Shown: positions 47,701 to 58,553, counted from the first letter of the stretch. The stretch: DNA of 64,000 nucleotides from Spiroplasma gladiatoris (GCF_004379335.1 NZ_CP038013.1:124001-188000), one strand, 5' to 3'. Notes: generated from the sequence alone by a model not told the origin. A program made the numbers and translations.

Positions 47701-48727
47701 TCTAGATAAAAACGAAGCTTTATTAGAAGAAAACGAAGCTTTAGATAATAACGAAAACAAAGACAATTTGGATGTCGAAACAGAATTAGAGGCAATCGAA
47801 AACATTGAAGCTATCGGAGAATCAGAATTTGTATATCAAAAACCTCCATTAAAAGAAAGAATTGAAAATTTTAAAGTAGTAAAAACTTTAAGAGGGAAAA
47901 TATGACCAATATTAGTACCATTCTTTTTTGTTATGAGCTTTTTAGTTGTATTGCCTTTAATTGGAATAATTTTATTTGCAATTATTGAACCTTCAGGAAA
48001 TAGTATAAAATTCAAAGCAAACTTTGAAAACTTTATTAAATTTTTTGCATCAGAAAACATAATGATTGTTTTAGGACTTTCACTTTTGTATGCATTTGCA
48101 GCAAGTATTATTTGTGTAACAATGGCCTATCCAGTAGCACTTGTTTTATCACAATTAAAAAATAAATTATTAGCAAAAAATATGTGAGTTCTAGTTACTT
48201 TACCTATTTGAATTAGTATGATTTTAAAAATATTAGGTTTAAATAGCTTATTAGAAGTAGTAGGATCATCATTTTTAGGAACGCCAGGAGCAATTGTATT
48301 AGGAATGGTTTATATGTTTTTACCATTTGCAATATCTCCAATTTATAACGCATTAGAAAATCAAGATCCAAGCTATTATGCAGCAGCACTTGATTTAAAA
48401 GCAAGTAAGTTTAAAGCGTTTTGACATATAACATTTAGACAATCATTACCAGGAGTATTTGCAGGATTTACATTAGTAATTGTACAAGCTTCAACTTCTC
48501 TATTGATTGTTCGTTATATGGGAGATGGAAAAATCAGTTTAATAACTTCAATTATTGAAAATTACTTTTTCAAAGGAACTGATTTTGGGTTTGGAGCAGC
48601 GGTTGCTGTTATTCTAGCGTTATTATTATTTGCAATTATGGGGTTAATGAAATTAATCTCTAATAAATTTGAAGTAAGGGGGTCAAGAAAATGAAAAAAC
48701 TCTTCAAATCAAGTTACTTCGCTTTAA
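47693..48727 (+). CDS. potB: Spermidine/putrescine ABC transporter permease PotB
   Basis: A 344-residue inner permease with a ~70-residue acidic N-terminal extension rich in Asn/Glu (NLDKNEALLEENEALDNNE), then six transmembrane helices. The EAA loop (YYAAALDLKASKFKAFW) contacts PotA. The frame passes the TGA at 48692 as Trp and ends at TAA 48725, overlapping the next gene by 37 bases. The long acidic extension is unusual for PotB (about 280 residues). Confidence 0.9.
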
Positions 48728-51700
48728 TTTTATTATTCATTTATATTCCCATTTTTGTAATGATATTATTTTCTTTTAACTCAGGAAATAGTGTTAGTGA
48801 ATGAAATGGATTTAGTTCAAAATGATATAAAACATTTTTAGAAAACTCACCATTTGTTAAATCGATAATAGTTTCATTATTTGTAGCAGTTGTTTCAACA
48901 ATTATTTCAATAGTAATTGGAGTAATGGCTGTAATTGGTTTATCAAAAATGAAAATAAAAACTTCAAATCGTTGAGTTAGAATAGCAAATATTCCATTAG
49001 TAAATGCAGATGTAATTACAGCTGTTGGATTAATGTTATTTTTCATATTTGCAGGATTAAAGTTTGGAATATTTTCATTAATTTGTGCACACGTTTCATT
49101 TAACGTACCATATGTTATCATTACAGTTCTACCATTTATGAATAGAATTGATAAAAACTTAATTGATGCATCAAAAGACTTAGGAGCTGCAGGAACAAAA
49201 ACTGTTAGAAAAATTGTTTTACCAATTTTACTACCTTCTATAATTACTGCAACTGCTATTTGTTTTGCAATGAGTTTTGATGATTTTATTATCTCTTATT
49301 TTACAGGTGGAGATCAAACTAACGTTTCTACATTTATCTATACAGCAAAAAGAATGCAACCATACATAAATGTATTTGGAGTGTTTTTAGTTTTAGTAAC
49401 AGTTTTAGTTGTTTTACTTTGAAATGGTTATCAAATCATTAACAATAAAGCAAAAACTAATAAAGAACTTATTAAAAAAGGTGATTACAAAATTAAAATG
49501 AGAAATGCTTTACAAAATAAAATTAATATTTTGCAAGCATCAATTGAAACGGAATTAAAAACAAGAAAAAGTAAAAGTGTTGTAAAGTGAACTAAATTTA
49601 AAATACTAGATTTACATTTAAAAATTAAAAGAAATAGAAGTTTTAATTCCAAAATAAGTAAGTTAGAATGAAAAGTGGCTTTACTAAATGAAGAAATAGC
49701 AGAATCAAAACGTCTAACAACAATTATTACTAAATTGAATGAAAAAAAATTACAATTACAATCAAAAATAGAAAAAATTAATAATATTAAAAAGTCTGAA
49801 AAGCTTCAAGCTGTTATTTATAAAATCGATAAAAAACTTGATAAATATCAAAAAGAAGTTGATTGAATTAAAGAAAGAGAATTAGCTGACAAACAAAAAG
49901 CGATTGAAATAGGAAATGAAATTAATGTTCTTAATAAAGAATTCTTAGTTTTAACTCAAGAAGACAAAGATTATCAATGATATAAAGACAAAATTAATAG
50001 TTTAACAAAAAAACAACAAGAATTAAATGAAGGAAGAAATATTGCAAAACTTCGTGAAACAATTCAAAAATTACAATCAATGAAAGAAAAAAGTGTTGAA
50101 AGTATCGAAAAAACTTATCAAGAGTGATTAGCTCAAAAAAAATTAGTATTAAAACAAGTTTCAATCGTTGAAAGTTTAGATAAAAAACTAAATAATCTTA
50201 AAATAGCAAATGCAAGTGATGAACAAATCAATAATTTGGTTGCTTTAAGAAATCAAAAAGTAAGTGAAGTAAAAGAATTATATAGTGCAAAAATTCAAAA
50301 ATTACAAACAAAACTTAATTCTTTAAATGATGAATTAAACAAAAAAAGAGAAAAATACTTTCCAGATGTTACAGCAGAAGGTTATGTTTCAAAGAGAGCA
50401 AGTTGATTTCAAAGAAGTTGAAAACGTCTTGGTTTAGGAGTTTTATTAGTAGGTTCATTTGGACTACTAACAACAGCTTATATTAAAAACAATGTTTATG
50501 ACTTAGTAATTGGAAACTGAGGAAGTTATATTGATCCAACTCTAATTACTGATTTTGAAAAAGAAAATAATGTAAAAATTAATTATCAACAATTTGATTC
50601 TAATGAAACACTATATAATAAAACTTATACATTTAGTTATGACATGATGGTACCAAGTGACTATATGGTAAAAAAATTAGCACAAGAAAATAAATTACAA
50701 AAATTAGATTGATGTAAAATTGATGTGTTACAAACACCAAAAAATGTTCAAGGACTACCAAATAGTTGTCCAAAAGATCAAAGAACCGATTTTGACGAAA
50801 ACTTTGATAAAATTGATGATACTTTAGTAGAAGTTTTAAATAAAACAGTTATTGCTCCAGATGATACTCCAATCTTAAATTATGGTATTCCATGAATTTG
50901 AGGTGATGTTAGAATGGTTTGAAATTTAAATAATGATAAAGTAGTAGAATTGTTAAAAAACAAAAATATTTATGATCAAGACGAACAAAAAGAAGGTCAA
51001 GAAAACTTAGTAACTCATGAAGAAAATTTAAGTTGAGGACTTTTATGAGAAGCTGCTAATGCTGGAATGGATGTAAAAGTAAATAGTGACCCAAAAAACG
51101 TATTTATGTTTGCTTTTGAAAAACTATTTGGACAAATTATGGCAATGCCCCCATCTGAAGAAAATGGAAAATTATCTAAACAAGAACAAATTGATAAAGC
51201 TGAAGTTGAAGTAAAAAGTTTAGTTTCACACAAAAATGTTGGACTTTATGGAGATGAAATTGTTGATAAAATTGCTAAAGGAGACTTTGACGTTGCTGTT
51301 GTTTATAATGGTGATGCACTTTATTCACATACAAGTGATTATGAGTCTGAAACTGAAGATGGAGAAGAAGATCAAGAAGAACCAAATTCAGAAGAATCTG
51401 ATGGAAATGAATCAACTAGTGATGATTTAAAAATTACTCATAAAATTGATGGAGGTAATCCTGATTTAAACTCAATTTCACTAATACCTGGAGGTTTAGC
51501 AGAAGATAAAGTTTCAGAAGAAAAAGGTGTAAGACAAAGCACTAATATTTGAAGTGATAATTTAGTTTTGAGTGCCGATAATAGAAATTTAGATTTATCT
51601 TATAAATTTATTAACTTTATTTTTACAAGAGAGTCACAAGAAAGAATTGTTGAAGAAACAGCTTCATCAACACCTCTAAGTTACTTAATTGAAAATCCTC

Positions 51701-51825
51701 CATATGAGGGAGAATTAGCAAAATGGTTTAAACCTACAAATAAGGGAGAACCTTTTGATTTAGACAAAGTATGAGATAACTACATGGTTGATAAATTTAA
51801 CAATATAATAGCAACAAAAAACTAG
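48691..51825 (+). CDS. potCD: Fused polyamine permease PotC and binding protein PotD
   Basis: A 1044-residue protein in a single frame. Residues 1-265 are a six-helix permease with EAA loop LIDASKDLGAAGTKTVRKI. Residues ~270-570 are a Lys/Glu/Gln-rich coiled coil. A transmembrane helix near 583-603 (LGVLLVGSFGLLTTAYI) returns outside. Residues ~605-1044 are a PotD-like substrate-binding domain (GNWGSYIDPTLITDFEKEN, YDMMVPSDYMV, NYGIPWIWGDVRMVW, GGLAEDK..., NRNLDLSYKFINFIFTRE). The binding protein has an acidic insertion (EDGEEDQEEPNSEESDGNE). Because mollicutes have no periplasm, tethering keeps the binder at the membrane. Confidence 0.9.
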
Positions 51826-51830
51826 GTAAC

Positions 51831-51911
51831 TTGAACATCTAAAATAAAATTGACAGTAAAAAAGTACTTTTATTGTTAAAATTTTATTGAAAGGTGTTCT
51901 TTTTATATGGC
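51831..51911 (+). repeat. IS end remnant (copy of 57320-57400)
   Basis: About 80 bases, beginning TTGAACATCT and including TTGACAGTAAAAAAGTAC, nearly identical to the left end and orfA start of the IS at 57.3 kb. It begins 5 bases after the potCD stop and breaks off just after the transposase start codon. Confidence 0.85.
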
Positions 51912-52770
51912 CACCTTCAAAGAGATATATCAATTTTTTTATATTTTGATACTTAAAAATGATAAATAAATGTTTTTAAAAATACTTATGTTATAAAGAT
52001 TTATAAAATATGTATATTTTTTTATTTGGCAGTTTGAAGGTTGTGTATATATTTAGAAGCTTTTGGAAACAACTAACGCATTTAAAAAACTACAAACATA
52101 ATAAGCACAATGGAAAATATGAATTAATTCAAAAAATTAATAGATAAAAAAATGCAAAGCTTAAAAAAATAACTGACCAAAAATAGAGAATTTGGTTTTA
52201 AAAAGTTTAATAAATTAATGGATAATTTATAAGAAAAATAATTAATCATAAATAAATATAATTATAAATGTAACGTTTTTTTTATGTAAATTTCTCTATA
52301 TAACTCGAACTAGTAATTATTGTGATAAAAAGAAATAAATCTGATTATGACTCGAAAATATACATAAATAGGACTTATCTTATAAAAGATTTTTTTTAAA
52401 TAATAATAAATTTATGGATGCCTAAAATAAAAAATATTTTTAATAATATAGAGATTATTGTAAGTCAAGCAAAAATCACTGGAATTATATGAATATTTAA
52501 ATTTTATTCAATAATCACTATAAAAAAAATTTATGGAAAACAAAAAGAAAGTTAAACAATAACTAACGGTCTTGACCATGTTAATAGAAATTAATCTTTT
52601 TATCACAAAAATAAACTGTGAGTTATATATATTACTTACGTACCTTTCGATAAAAAAGTTCTTAATTAAGTGTTATAAAAAATGCTGGTATTAAATTTAT
52701 ATTAGGTGATTAAATATCTTTAAAAACGATTTAGATATTATAAAACAAGCACTTGAAAAAGCTTGTTTTA
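51912..52770. other. Non-coding, no intact gene
   Basis: AT-rich sequence with many stops in all frames and no gene signature. It contains a hairpin AAAACAAGC / GCTTGTTTT at about 52743-52772. Probably eroded mobile DNA. Confidence 0.5.
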
Positions 52771-53075
52771 TAGAATAGATATATTTAAAACTTATTATTA
52801 ATTCTGATAATAGAAATCAAAATACTTCTATTGTTGTTAAAAGATGCGCTAAAAAAACGACATCATAGTATCAATATATAGACCAAGAAGTTCAATTGAT
52901 AATGCAATACGCGAAACTTTTTCTCATTCTTTTTCGAAAAAGAATGAGAAAAAATTCTAAAACAAAACAGCTATGATTATTTAAAATTATAATTGAGAAT
53001 TACATAAAATTTTACAATAATACAAGAACAATAATAAACATAATAGTTCTTCAGTATATCTTATTTAGATCGTAT
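52771..53075 (+). pseudogene. Remnant of IS3-type transposase (DDE C-terminal part)
   Basis: Readable pieces in two frames: NSDNRNQNTSIVVKR, then SIYRPRSSIDNAIRETF and YIKFYNNTRTI. They match the usual HSDQG, SMSRRGNSLDNA.ESFF and YI.YYNN.R blocks of OrfB proteins. Frameshifted and incomplete. Confidence 0.6.
52918..52953. repeat. Perfect 36-base palindrome
   Basis: Arms of 18 bases, reading TTTTTCTCATTCTTTTTC and its exact inverted repeat with no loop, inside the transposase remnant. Confidence 0.9.
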
Positions 53076-53439
53076 CGAAACAAATAATAAAGTTCATAAA
53101 TATTGAAGTATTTTTATAAAATACATTTTGTATACTTGATAAAGTATATTTATTGTTAAATATATGTAATGTTTATTTTTATTTTAAATAGAATTTTAAA
53201 TTTTTTGTAACTTGTTTTGCGATATTTGACAAATTGACAAAAAACTATAATTTTTTTATTTTAATTTAAAATTTTTTTACATTTATAAGATATTTATATC
53301 TAACAAACACCAACGATTGCAAAGTGAAATTTGTATATATTTTTTTTCTGCAAAAATTTTTGTTGTAGTTTGATTTATATTAAAAGCATTGACAAAATAA
53401 GTTATATGTTTTTTATTTTCGCGCTTGTAGTTTTTAAGT
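53076..53439. other. Non-coding, no intact gene
   Basis: Nothing supported. A few TTGACAAA-like promoter hexamers occur by composition. Confidence 0.4.
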
Positions 53440-53660
53440 TTTTGAAGTTTTATTTAAATTTGGTATCATTTTTAATTGATATATAACAATCAATAATATA
53501 ACCTGTTTTTACATTCTTTATAACACTCCAATAAGCAATTTGTTCATTTTCATATTGCAAATATCTGACATTTATTACATATAGTTCGCTTTAGTCATAT
53601 TTAATTCATTGTCTATTTACAAAATTAGTTATTTTTTCTACTTTATTATCATTCGGTTTA
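53440..53660 (-). pseudogene. Remnant of an IS3-type transposase, minus strand
   Basis: A minus-strand reading gives NRQWIKYD, SELYVINVRYLQYENEQ and YWSVIKNVKTGYIIDCYIS, resembling the start of the OrfB catalytic core (W.TD ... YLSVI.D.....I). Stops interrupt it. It is separate from the remnant at 52771, which is on the other strand. Confidence 0.5.
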
Positions 53661-54666
53661 ATCATTCTTTTTAGTCCGACTTTTAATTTATCTACTAAAA
53701 AAACTCACATATTTATAAATCAATGAGTTTGTTGCTACACATCCGTACATCATTTCCCCTTATTTTCATATTCTAAGTTATTTATAACTATTGTTGGTAT
53801 TAAAAGATATGTTTTGAATAAAATTAACAAATTTTTGATTAAACTTATAAATAAAAATAATTTCACTTTTTTACCAATCTATAATAATATATTGAATAGT
53901 TTGTAATACGCAGCTCAAAAAATCAGCTTATAAATTTTTTGTTATTTGCAATATATAAGTATTTTAAATCTTTCTTTTTCTAAACTATTATGAAAGCAAA
54001 TTATTTTTTAAAATTTTGAAGTTCTTTTCTTAGAACTTCCAATTATTATCGACCAACTACACTTAATAGCACATTTGTCCAAATAATCCTTATTAAAGTC
54101 TTTTTAACTATTCTATCTCTTGTTCTTTATAACCTAAAACTTAATTTCTAGTTGCTGAGTATGATATTTATATTTTTTTGCTGATTTTTTTGAGTGTTTG
54201 TTTTTCAATCCATTTTTTACCGCTTATGCTTTTTTTAAAATATACTTTTTTTATTTATTCTTTTGTAATTTAGTATAAAAAATCACTTATGCTTAGATTA
54301 TATTAGATTTCTTTATTTTAACTTTATTAATATTAGATTATAGTAAATTTATTTTTAATGTCTTTTTTACTATAAATATTAATCTCCCAAGGTAAATAGT
54401 ATAATTCACTTTTTAATTATTATTATATTTTCTACTACTTTTATTGTTTGAACTTTTTGTCTTTGACTTTTGGTATATAAAAACAACCTTTATATAAAAA
54501 CTAGTTATTTAAATTATTTTAAATAACTTGGTCTTTTAAAGGTTGTCTATTCTATTTCTTGTTTACATATTCTTTTTCAAACTCAAACTTATTTTTATTA
54601 TTTTAATAAAGCTTTTTATTGTTTATAAAATTTTTTAAAGAAAATTATTAATTACAGCTTTAAGAA
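53661..54666. other. Non-coding, no intact gene
   Basis: AT-rich with stops in all frames. Probably more eroded mobile DNA. A hairpin with AAACAACCTTTATATAA and AAAGGTTGT arms is near 54480-54546 and may be a leftover terminator. Confidence 0.4.
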
Positions 54667-55281
54667 CTATTCTAAAGTTTTAACTTTATCTAAATATGTG
54701 TTTGCAAGTCAATTGTCTACATCGTTTCTACTACTTGAATAAACTTCTTTTTCTATAATGGCATCTTTTGATGAATTATCTCTTAAAAAGTTTAAAGCTC
54801 TAGTTAAATGTTCACTTAAATAAGCAGAAGATCTAATAAATGGAAAAATACGTTTATTATCTAAGTTATAGTGCTCTAAAAATGAACCTATTATCATAGG
54901 TGCAACATGTCACCATATAGGAAAACCTAACAATATATAATCATAATTATTTATATATTCTGGATATTCTTTCATTTTTGGTCTTAAGTTATTTACCGCT
55001 TCATTTCTTGCATCTTTTGATAATTCTGAGTAATTTGAAGAATATGGTAATTCTCTTTCAATTTTAAATGTTTTTACATCAAGTTTGTTTGCGATATAAT
55101 TTGCCATAGTTTCAGTGCCATTCGATCAAGAAAAATAAACCACAATTGTTTTTGATTTTGTATTTTCATTTATTTTGTTGTCAAATTCGTTATTTATATT
55201 AGATGTAGAACAACTAACGGTACCAATTGATAAATTGGAAATTAGCGCGATACTAAATACTCATTTTAAAATTTTTTTCAA
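54667..55281 (-). CDS. Lipoprotein with flavodoxin-like domain
   Basis: A 204-residue protein with TTG start at 55281, supported by a strong AAGGAGG SD 6 bases upstream. Residues 1-24 form a signal peptide with lipobox GTVSC. The rest resembles a flavodoxin: VVYFSWSNGTETMANYIA (FMN phosphate loop, Trp = TGA), YDYILLGFPIWWHVAP (second FMN loop), and FPFIRSSAY. Flavodoxins carry electrons with FMN; a membrane-anchored external one is unusual. It lies behind a MerR-type promoter (55330-55360). Role in quinone or disulfide reduction at the surface is speculation. Confidence 0.78.
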
Positions 55282-55329
55282 AAATACCTCCTTATATATA
55301 AAGTTTAAATATTTTAACTTTATAATATA

Positions 55330-55360
55330 ATGATAAAACATTAGAGCAACACTAATGCAA
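55330..55360 (-). promoter_or_regulatory. MerR-type promoter and operator of the flavodoxin lipoprotein
   Basis: On the minus strand: -35 TTGCAT (55355-55360), a 19-base spacer and -10 TATCAT (55330-55335). The spacer contains the dyad TTAGAG-CAA-CACTAA at 55341-55355 (plus-strand reading), one base off the operator upstream of the reductase gene. A 19-bp spacer is typical for MerR activation. Confidence 0.7.
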
Positions 55361-55372
55361 TACAAATTTATA

Positions 55373-55738
55373 TTAAATTAAAATTTTTTGAAAAATTTTA
55401 ATTTTATTTTTTAAAAATTCTATTTGATCATCAATATCTTTTCGCATTTTTATTGCTAATTTTAATTGTTTATCTATTATTTTAAATCTTTCTAACATTG
55501 TAGTATCGCCTTGCTCTATAAGTTGCAAATATCTTTGAATATTTTTTAGGCTAAGTTTTGTTTTTTTTAAGCAAATTACAAGTTCTATAAATCTAAGATC
55601 TTTTTCTTCTACATAACGATATCCATTAGCATCTCTTTTAAAACAACTTAAAATATTTTTTTTATCATAATATCTGAGTGTATGTTCAGATATAGAATAT
55701 CTTTTTGAAATATTATTTATATAATATTTTTTATTCAT
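55373..55738 (-). CDS. MerR-family transcriptional regulator
   Basis: A 121-residue regulator: N-terminal winged HTH (YYINNISKRYSISEHTLRYYDKKNIL, then RDANGYRYVEEKDLRFIELV), a connector, and a dimerisation coiled coil (FKIIDKQLKLAIKMRKDIDDQIEFLKNKI). No Cys pair at the end, so a metal sensor is unlikely; the single Cys residues C32 and C56 could be thiol sensors, as in the AdhR/NmlR group (inference). It sits between the two genes whose promoters carry its likely operator. Confidence 0.88.
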   Translation of the reverse strand: MNKKYYINNISKRYSISEHTLRYYDKKNILSCFKRDANGYRYVEEKDLRFIELVICLKKTKLSLKNIQRYLQLIEQGDTTMLERFKIIDKQLKLAIKMRKDIDDQIEFLKNKIKIFQKILI

Positions 55739-55792
55739 AAAATCACCTATTAAAAATATAGCATATAAAATAAATTTTTTTAATAAATTGTA

Positions 55793-55823
55793 TTGACTTA
55801 GAGCAACTCTAATGATTTATTAT
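55793..55823 (+). promoter_or_regulatory. MerR-type promoter and operator of the aldo/keto reductase
   Basis: -35 TTGACT (55793-55798), a 19-base spacer and -10 TATTAT (55818-55823). The spacer contains a perfect dyad TTAGAG-CAA-CTCTAA (55798-55812). Spacing and position are classic for MerR-family activators. Confidence 0.78.
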
Positions 55824-55860
55824 ATAAATAATTACAAATGCGTAATTAGGAGGAAAAATT

Positions 55861-56730
55861 ATGAAAAAAATCAAATTAAATGATGGTAATGAAATGCCTT
55901 TTATATCTTTTGGTACATATCAAATAACAGATTTAGAACTATGTGAAAAAGTTGTTTTAAATGCTTTGGAAGTAGGATATAGGGCAATTGACACCGCACA
56001 AAGTTATTTCAACGAAGAGGCTATAGGTAATGCCCTAGAAAAAACAAATGTTGCAAGAAAGGACATATTTTTAACTACAAAAATATGAATTAGTAATTAT
56101 AATTACAATAAAACAATTGAGTCATTTTATAATTCTTTAAAAAAATTGAAAACAAATTATATAGATTTAGTTTTAGTTCATCAACCTTTTGGTTATTATA
56201 GAGAAGCGTTATCTGCACTTTTAAGTCTTAAAAAGTTAGGTTATATAAAATCAATAGGTATATCAAATTTTTACGATGATAAATTGGCTGATTTATGCTT
56301 ATTTAATAATAGCGATTTTATTCCAGTTATTAATCAAATAGAAGTGAATCCATTTTTTCAAAGAGACAAAACAATAGAAAATAACATAAAATATGGTGTA
56401 AAACCAATGGCATGAGCTCCATTTGCTGAGGGAAAAAATGATATATTTAATAACTCAGTATTAAAAAAAATTGCAAACAGACATAACAAATCAGTAGCAC
56501 AAGTTATTTTAAGATGATTATACGAACAAGACATCCCATTTATCACAAAAAGTATTAATATCGAAAGAATGAAAGAAAATATTTCTATATTTGATTTTAG
56601 TTTATCTAACGAAGATAAAGAACAAATCAAGTCTTTAGATAAAGGGGTTTCTCAGTTTTTTAATCATAATGATATTGATGGTGTTGAAATGATATATTCG
56701 TTAGTGAAAAAGAGAAATGAAATTAAGTAG
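55861..56730 (+). CDS. Aldo/keto reductase
   Basis: A 289-residue NADPH-dependent reductase of the (beta/alpha)8 AKR family. Catalytic tetrad D44, Y49 (AIDTAQSY), K74 (LTTKIW) and H107 (VLVHQP) are all present. The GISNFYDDKL block and the C-terminal cofactor segment (PFITKSINIERMKENISIF) complete the fold. Length is normal. SD TTAGGAGG. Likely activated by the divergent MerR protein; substrates may be toxic aldehydes such as methylglyoxal (inference from MerR/AKR pairs). Confidence 0.92.
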
Positions 56731-57318
56731 TTAAAATTGTTTTGTAAATTAAACATAAATGAATTAAAAAAGCAAATTGAGTAGGATTGTCGAAAATTAG
56801 TCTTTTATATTAGAAAAAAATTTAAAAATGATTCTCATAAGAAAATGAAAATTAAAATAATGCAAGTAAAAATACTTTAAAATATTTAATATACTTTGTA
56901 AACCTAAATTAGAGTTTAAATATCGATCTAGTTTTATAAGAACTAAAATTGAATAGAACTTTTAGATAAATAAAAAACTATAACAAAGTTAATACAAACA
57001 GCGTCAGGTTTTGATTTGATTAGAAAATAAATTTTGGTAAATAAAAGTATTAAGGTATCTAAAAAATACTTAGAAAAGATAGACATTTATCAAGCTATTC
57101 ATTTTAAGGAAAATTTTTATAATAGTAATGATTTGATTAAATAACTTATTAAATATCTAATCTTATTGGTTTAATTTAACTAAATCTAAGTTTTTTATAA
57201 TAAAAATATAATTGGATAGATAAATAAATTTTTTTTGCATTATATGTAGGTGAATTTTAAATTGAAAAAAGTTTTTACAATATATAATATATATTCCAAA
57301 TATATAAAAAAAATTACT
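56731..57318. other. Non-coding, degenerate sequence
   Basis: No intact gene. Plus-strand pieces such as KKYLEKIDIYQAIHFKENF hint at an eroded transposase, but they are too short to name. Confidence 0.4.
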
Positions 57319-57395
57319 TTTGAACATCTAAAATAAAATTGACAGTAAAAAAGTACTTTTATTGTTAAAATTTTATTAAAAGGTGTTCTTTTCAT

Positions 57396-57851
57396 ATGGC
57401 AAAACAATGATCAAAAAACGAAAAAATTAATATTATTGAAGAATCTAAAAAAATTAGAATAACAGATGCTGCATTAAAATATGATGTTAGCACAAGTACA
57501 GTCAAAAGATGAAAAGCAGAACTTAAAACTAAAGGTGAAGGCTCTCTTGAATGAGGGAACAAAATTCAAATAAAAAGAAATATTAAGAAATTTAAATCTC
57601 ATAATTGAATTTTTAAGGACCTTGACAATATGACAACAGAAGAATTAAGAGAAGCTTTAAAATTGGAACGAGCTCTAAAAAAGCATTTGGCGAAGACAAC
57701 TAAGGAAAATTACTTCGCTATTTTTAATAGTTCAAAAAAGTTTACTTCAACATTAATTTGTAAATATTTAGGCGTTTCAAGATTTAGTTATTTAAAATGA
57801 CTAAAAAGTGGAAAACCTATGAATAAAACTACAATCAAGTTCTTGCTATAA
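57396..57851 (+). CDS. IS3 transposase orfA (HTH protein)
   Basis: A 151-residue frame starting ATG 57396 with AAAGGTG SD. It has an HTH (DAALKYDVSTSTVKRWKAEL), a coiled coil (ELREALKLERALKKHLAKT) and a second HTH-like part (STLICKYLGVSRFSYLKWL). In active elements, orfA and orfB are joined by programmed frameshifting; here orfB is broken so this is a relic able at most to bind IS ends. Confidence 0.8.
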
Positions 57852-58553
57852 AAATCAAACTTATTTTTTATTTGTTTAAAAAACGTTTAGGTTACAACAT
57901 GATAACTTTACTTTTAAACAAATATTTTAATCAAAACTTAAAACCATGAGTAGTTTATAGATATATGAAATTCAATAATTTAAAAGCAGTTTGAAAAAAA
58001 GAGTGCCAAAATATGACAAATCTGGCTTTGAGATATGAAAACTTATTGAATAGGAATTTCAATTCAGATTGTTTAAATCAAAAATGAGTTACAGATGTAA
58101 CTTACATAAAGATAGCCTCAGGAAATGCATAATTATTTGTTATAAAAGATTTATATAATTCAGAAATTGTTGATTAAAAATTATCTAACAGTCCTAATGG
58201 TAAATTATGTTATAAAAACCTTATCTCCGCAGTCAAAAAGAGAGGTGCTCCTGATATTATTCATTCTGATCAAGGTAGTCCTTATACCAATGAAACTTGA
58301 AAAGTTTATGTGATGAAAACAAGATAAGTATATCCATGTCAAGAAGAGGTAACTCTCCTGATAACGGAGTGTGCGAATCTTTTTTTGAACAATAAAAAAT
58401 GAATGTATTTATACTTATAAAATAAAAGAGTGAAATTATTCAAATATCTATACAGTAATTTCAGATTATATTGATTATTATAATTATGTTAGATTTATGT
58501 TGAAACATAAAAAAACTCCATACGAAATTCGTATGGAGAAAGTACCTTTTTAA
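57852..58553 (+). pseudogene. Broken IS3 transposase orfB
   Basis: Reads KRLGYNMITLLLNKYF, WVTDVTYIKIASGN, then HSDQGSPYTNETW, SMSRRGNSPDNGVCESFF-like and KTPYEIRMEKVPF, with stops and shifts between. First Asp (WVTDVTYI) and second Asp (HSDQG) of the DDE triad are visible. Non-functional. Confidence 0.82.

Noticed and set aside
48741-49121. 126-codon minus-strand ORF
   Set aside because: It lies fully opposite the PotC helices; a shadow of hydrophobic codon use.
58516-58538. Palindrome CTCCATACGA ... TCGTATGGAG as a terminator
   Set aside because: It encodes the conserved end of the IS3 OrfB protein (KTPYEIRMEK) and has no T run, so it is part of the transposase remnant.
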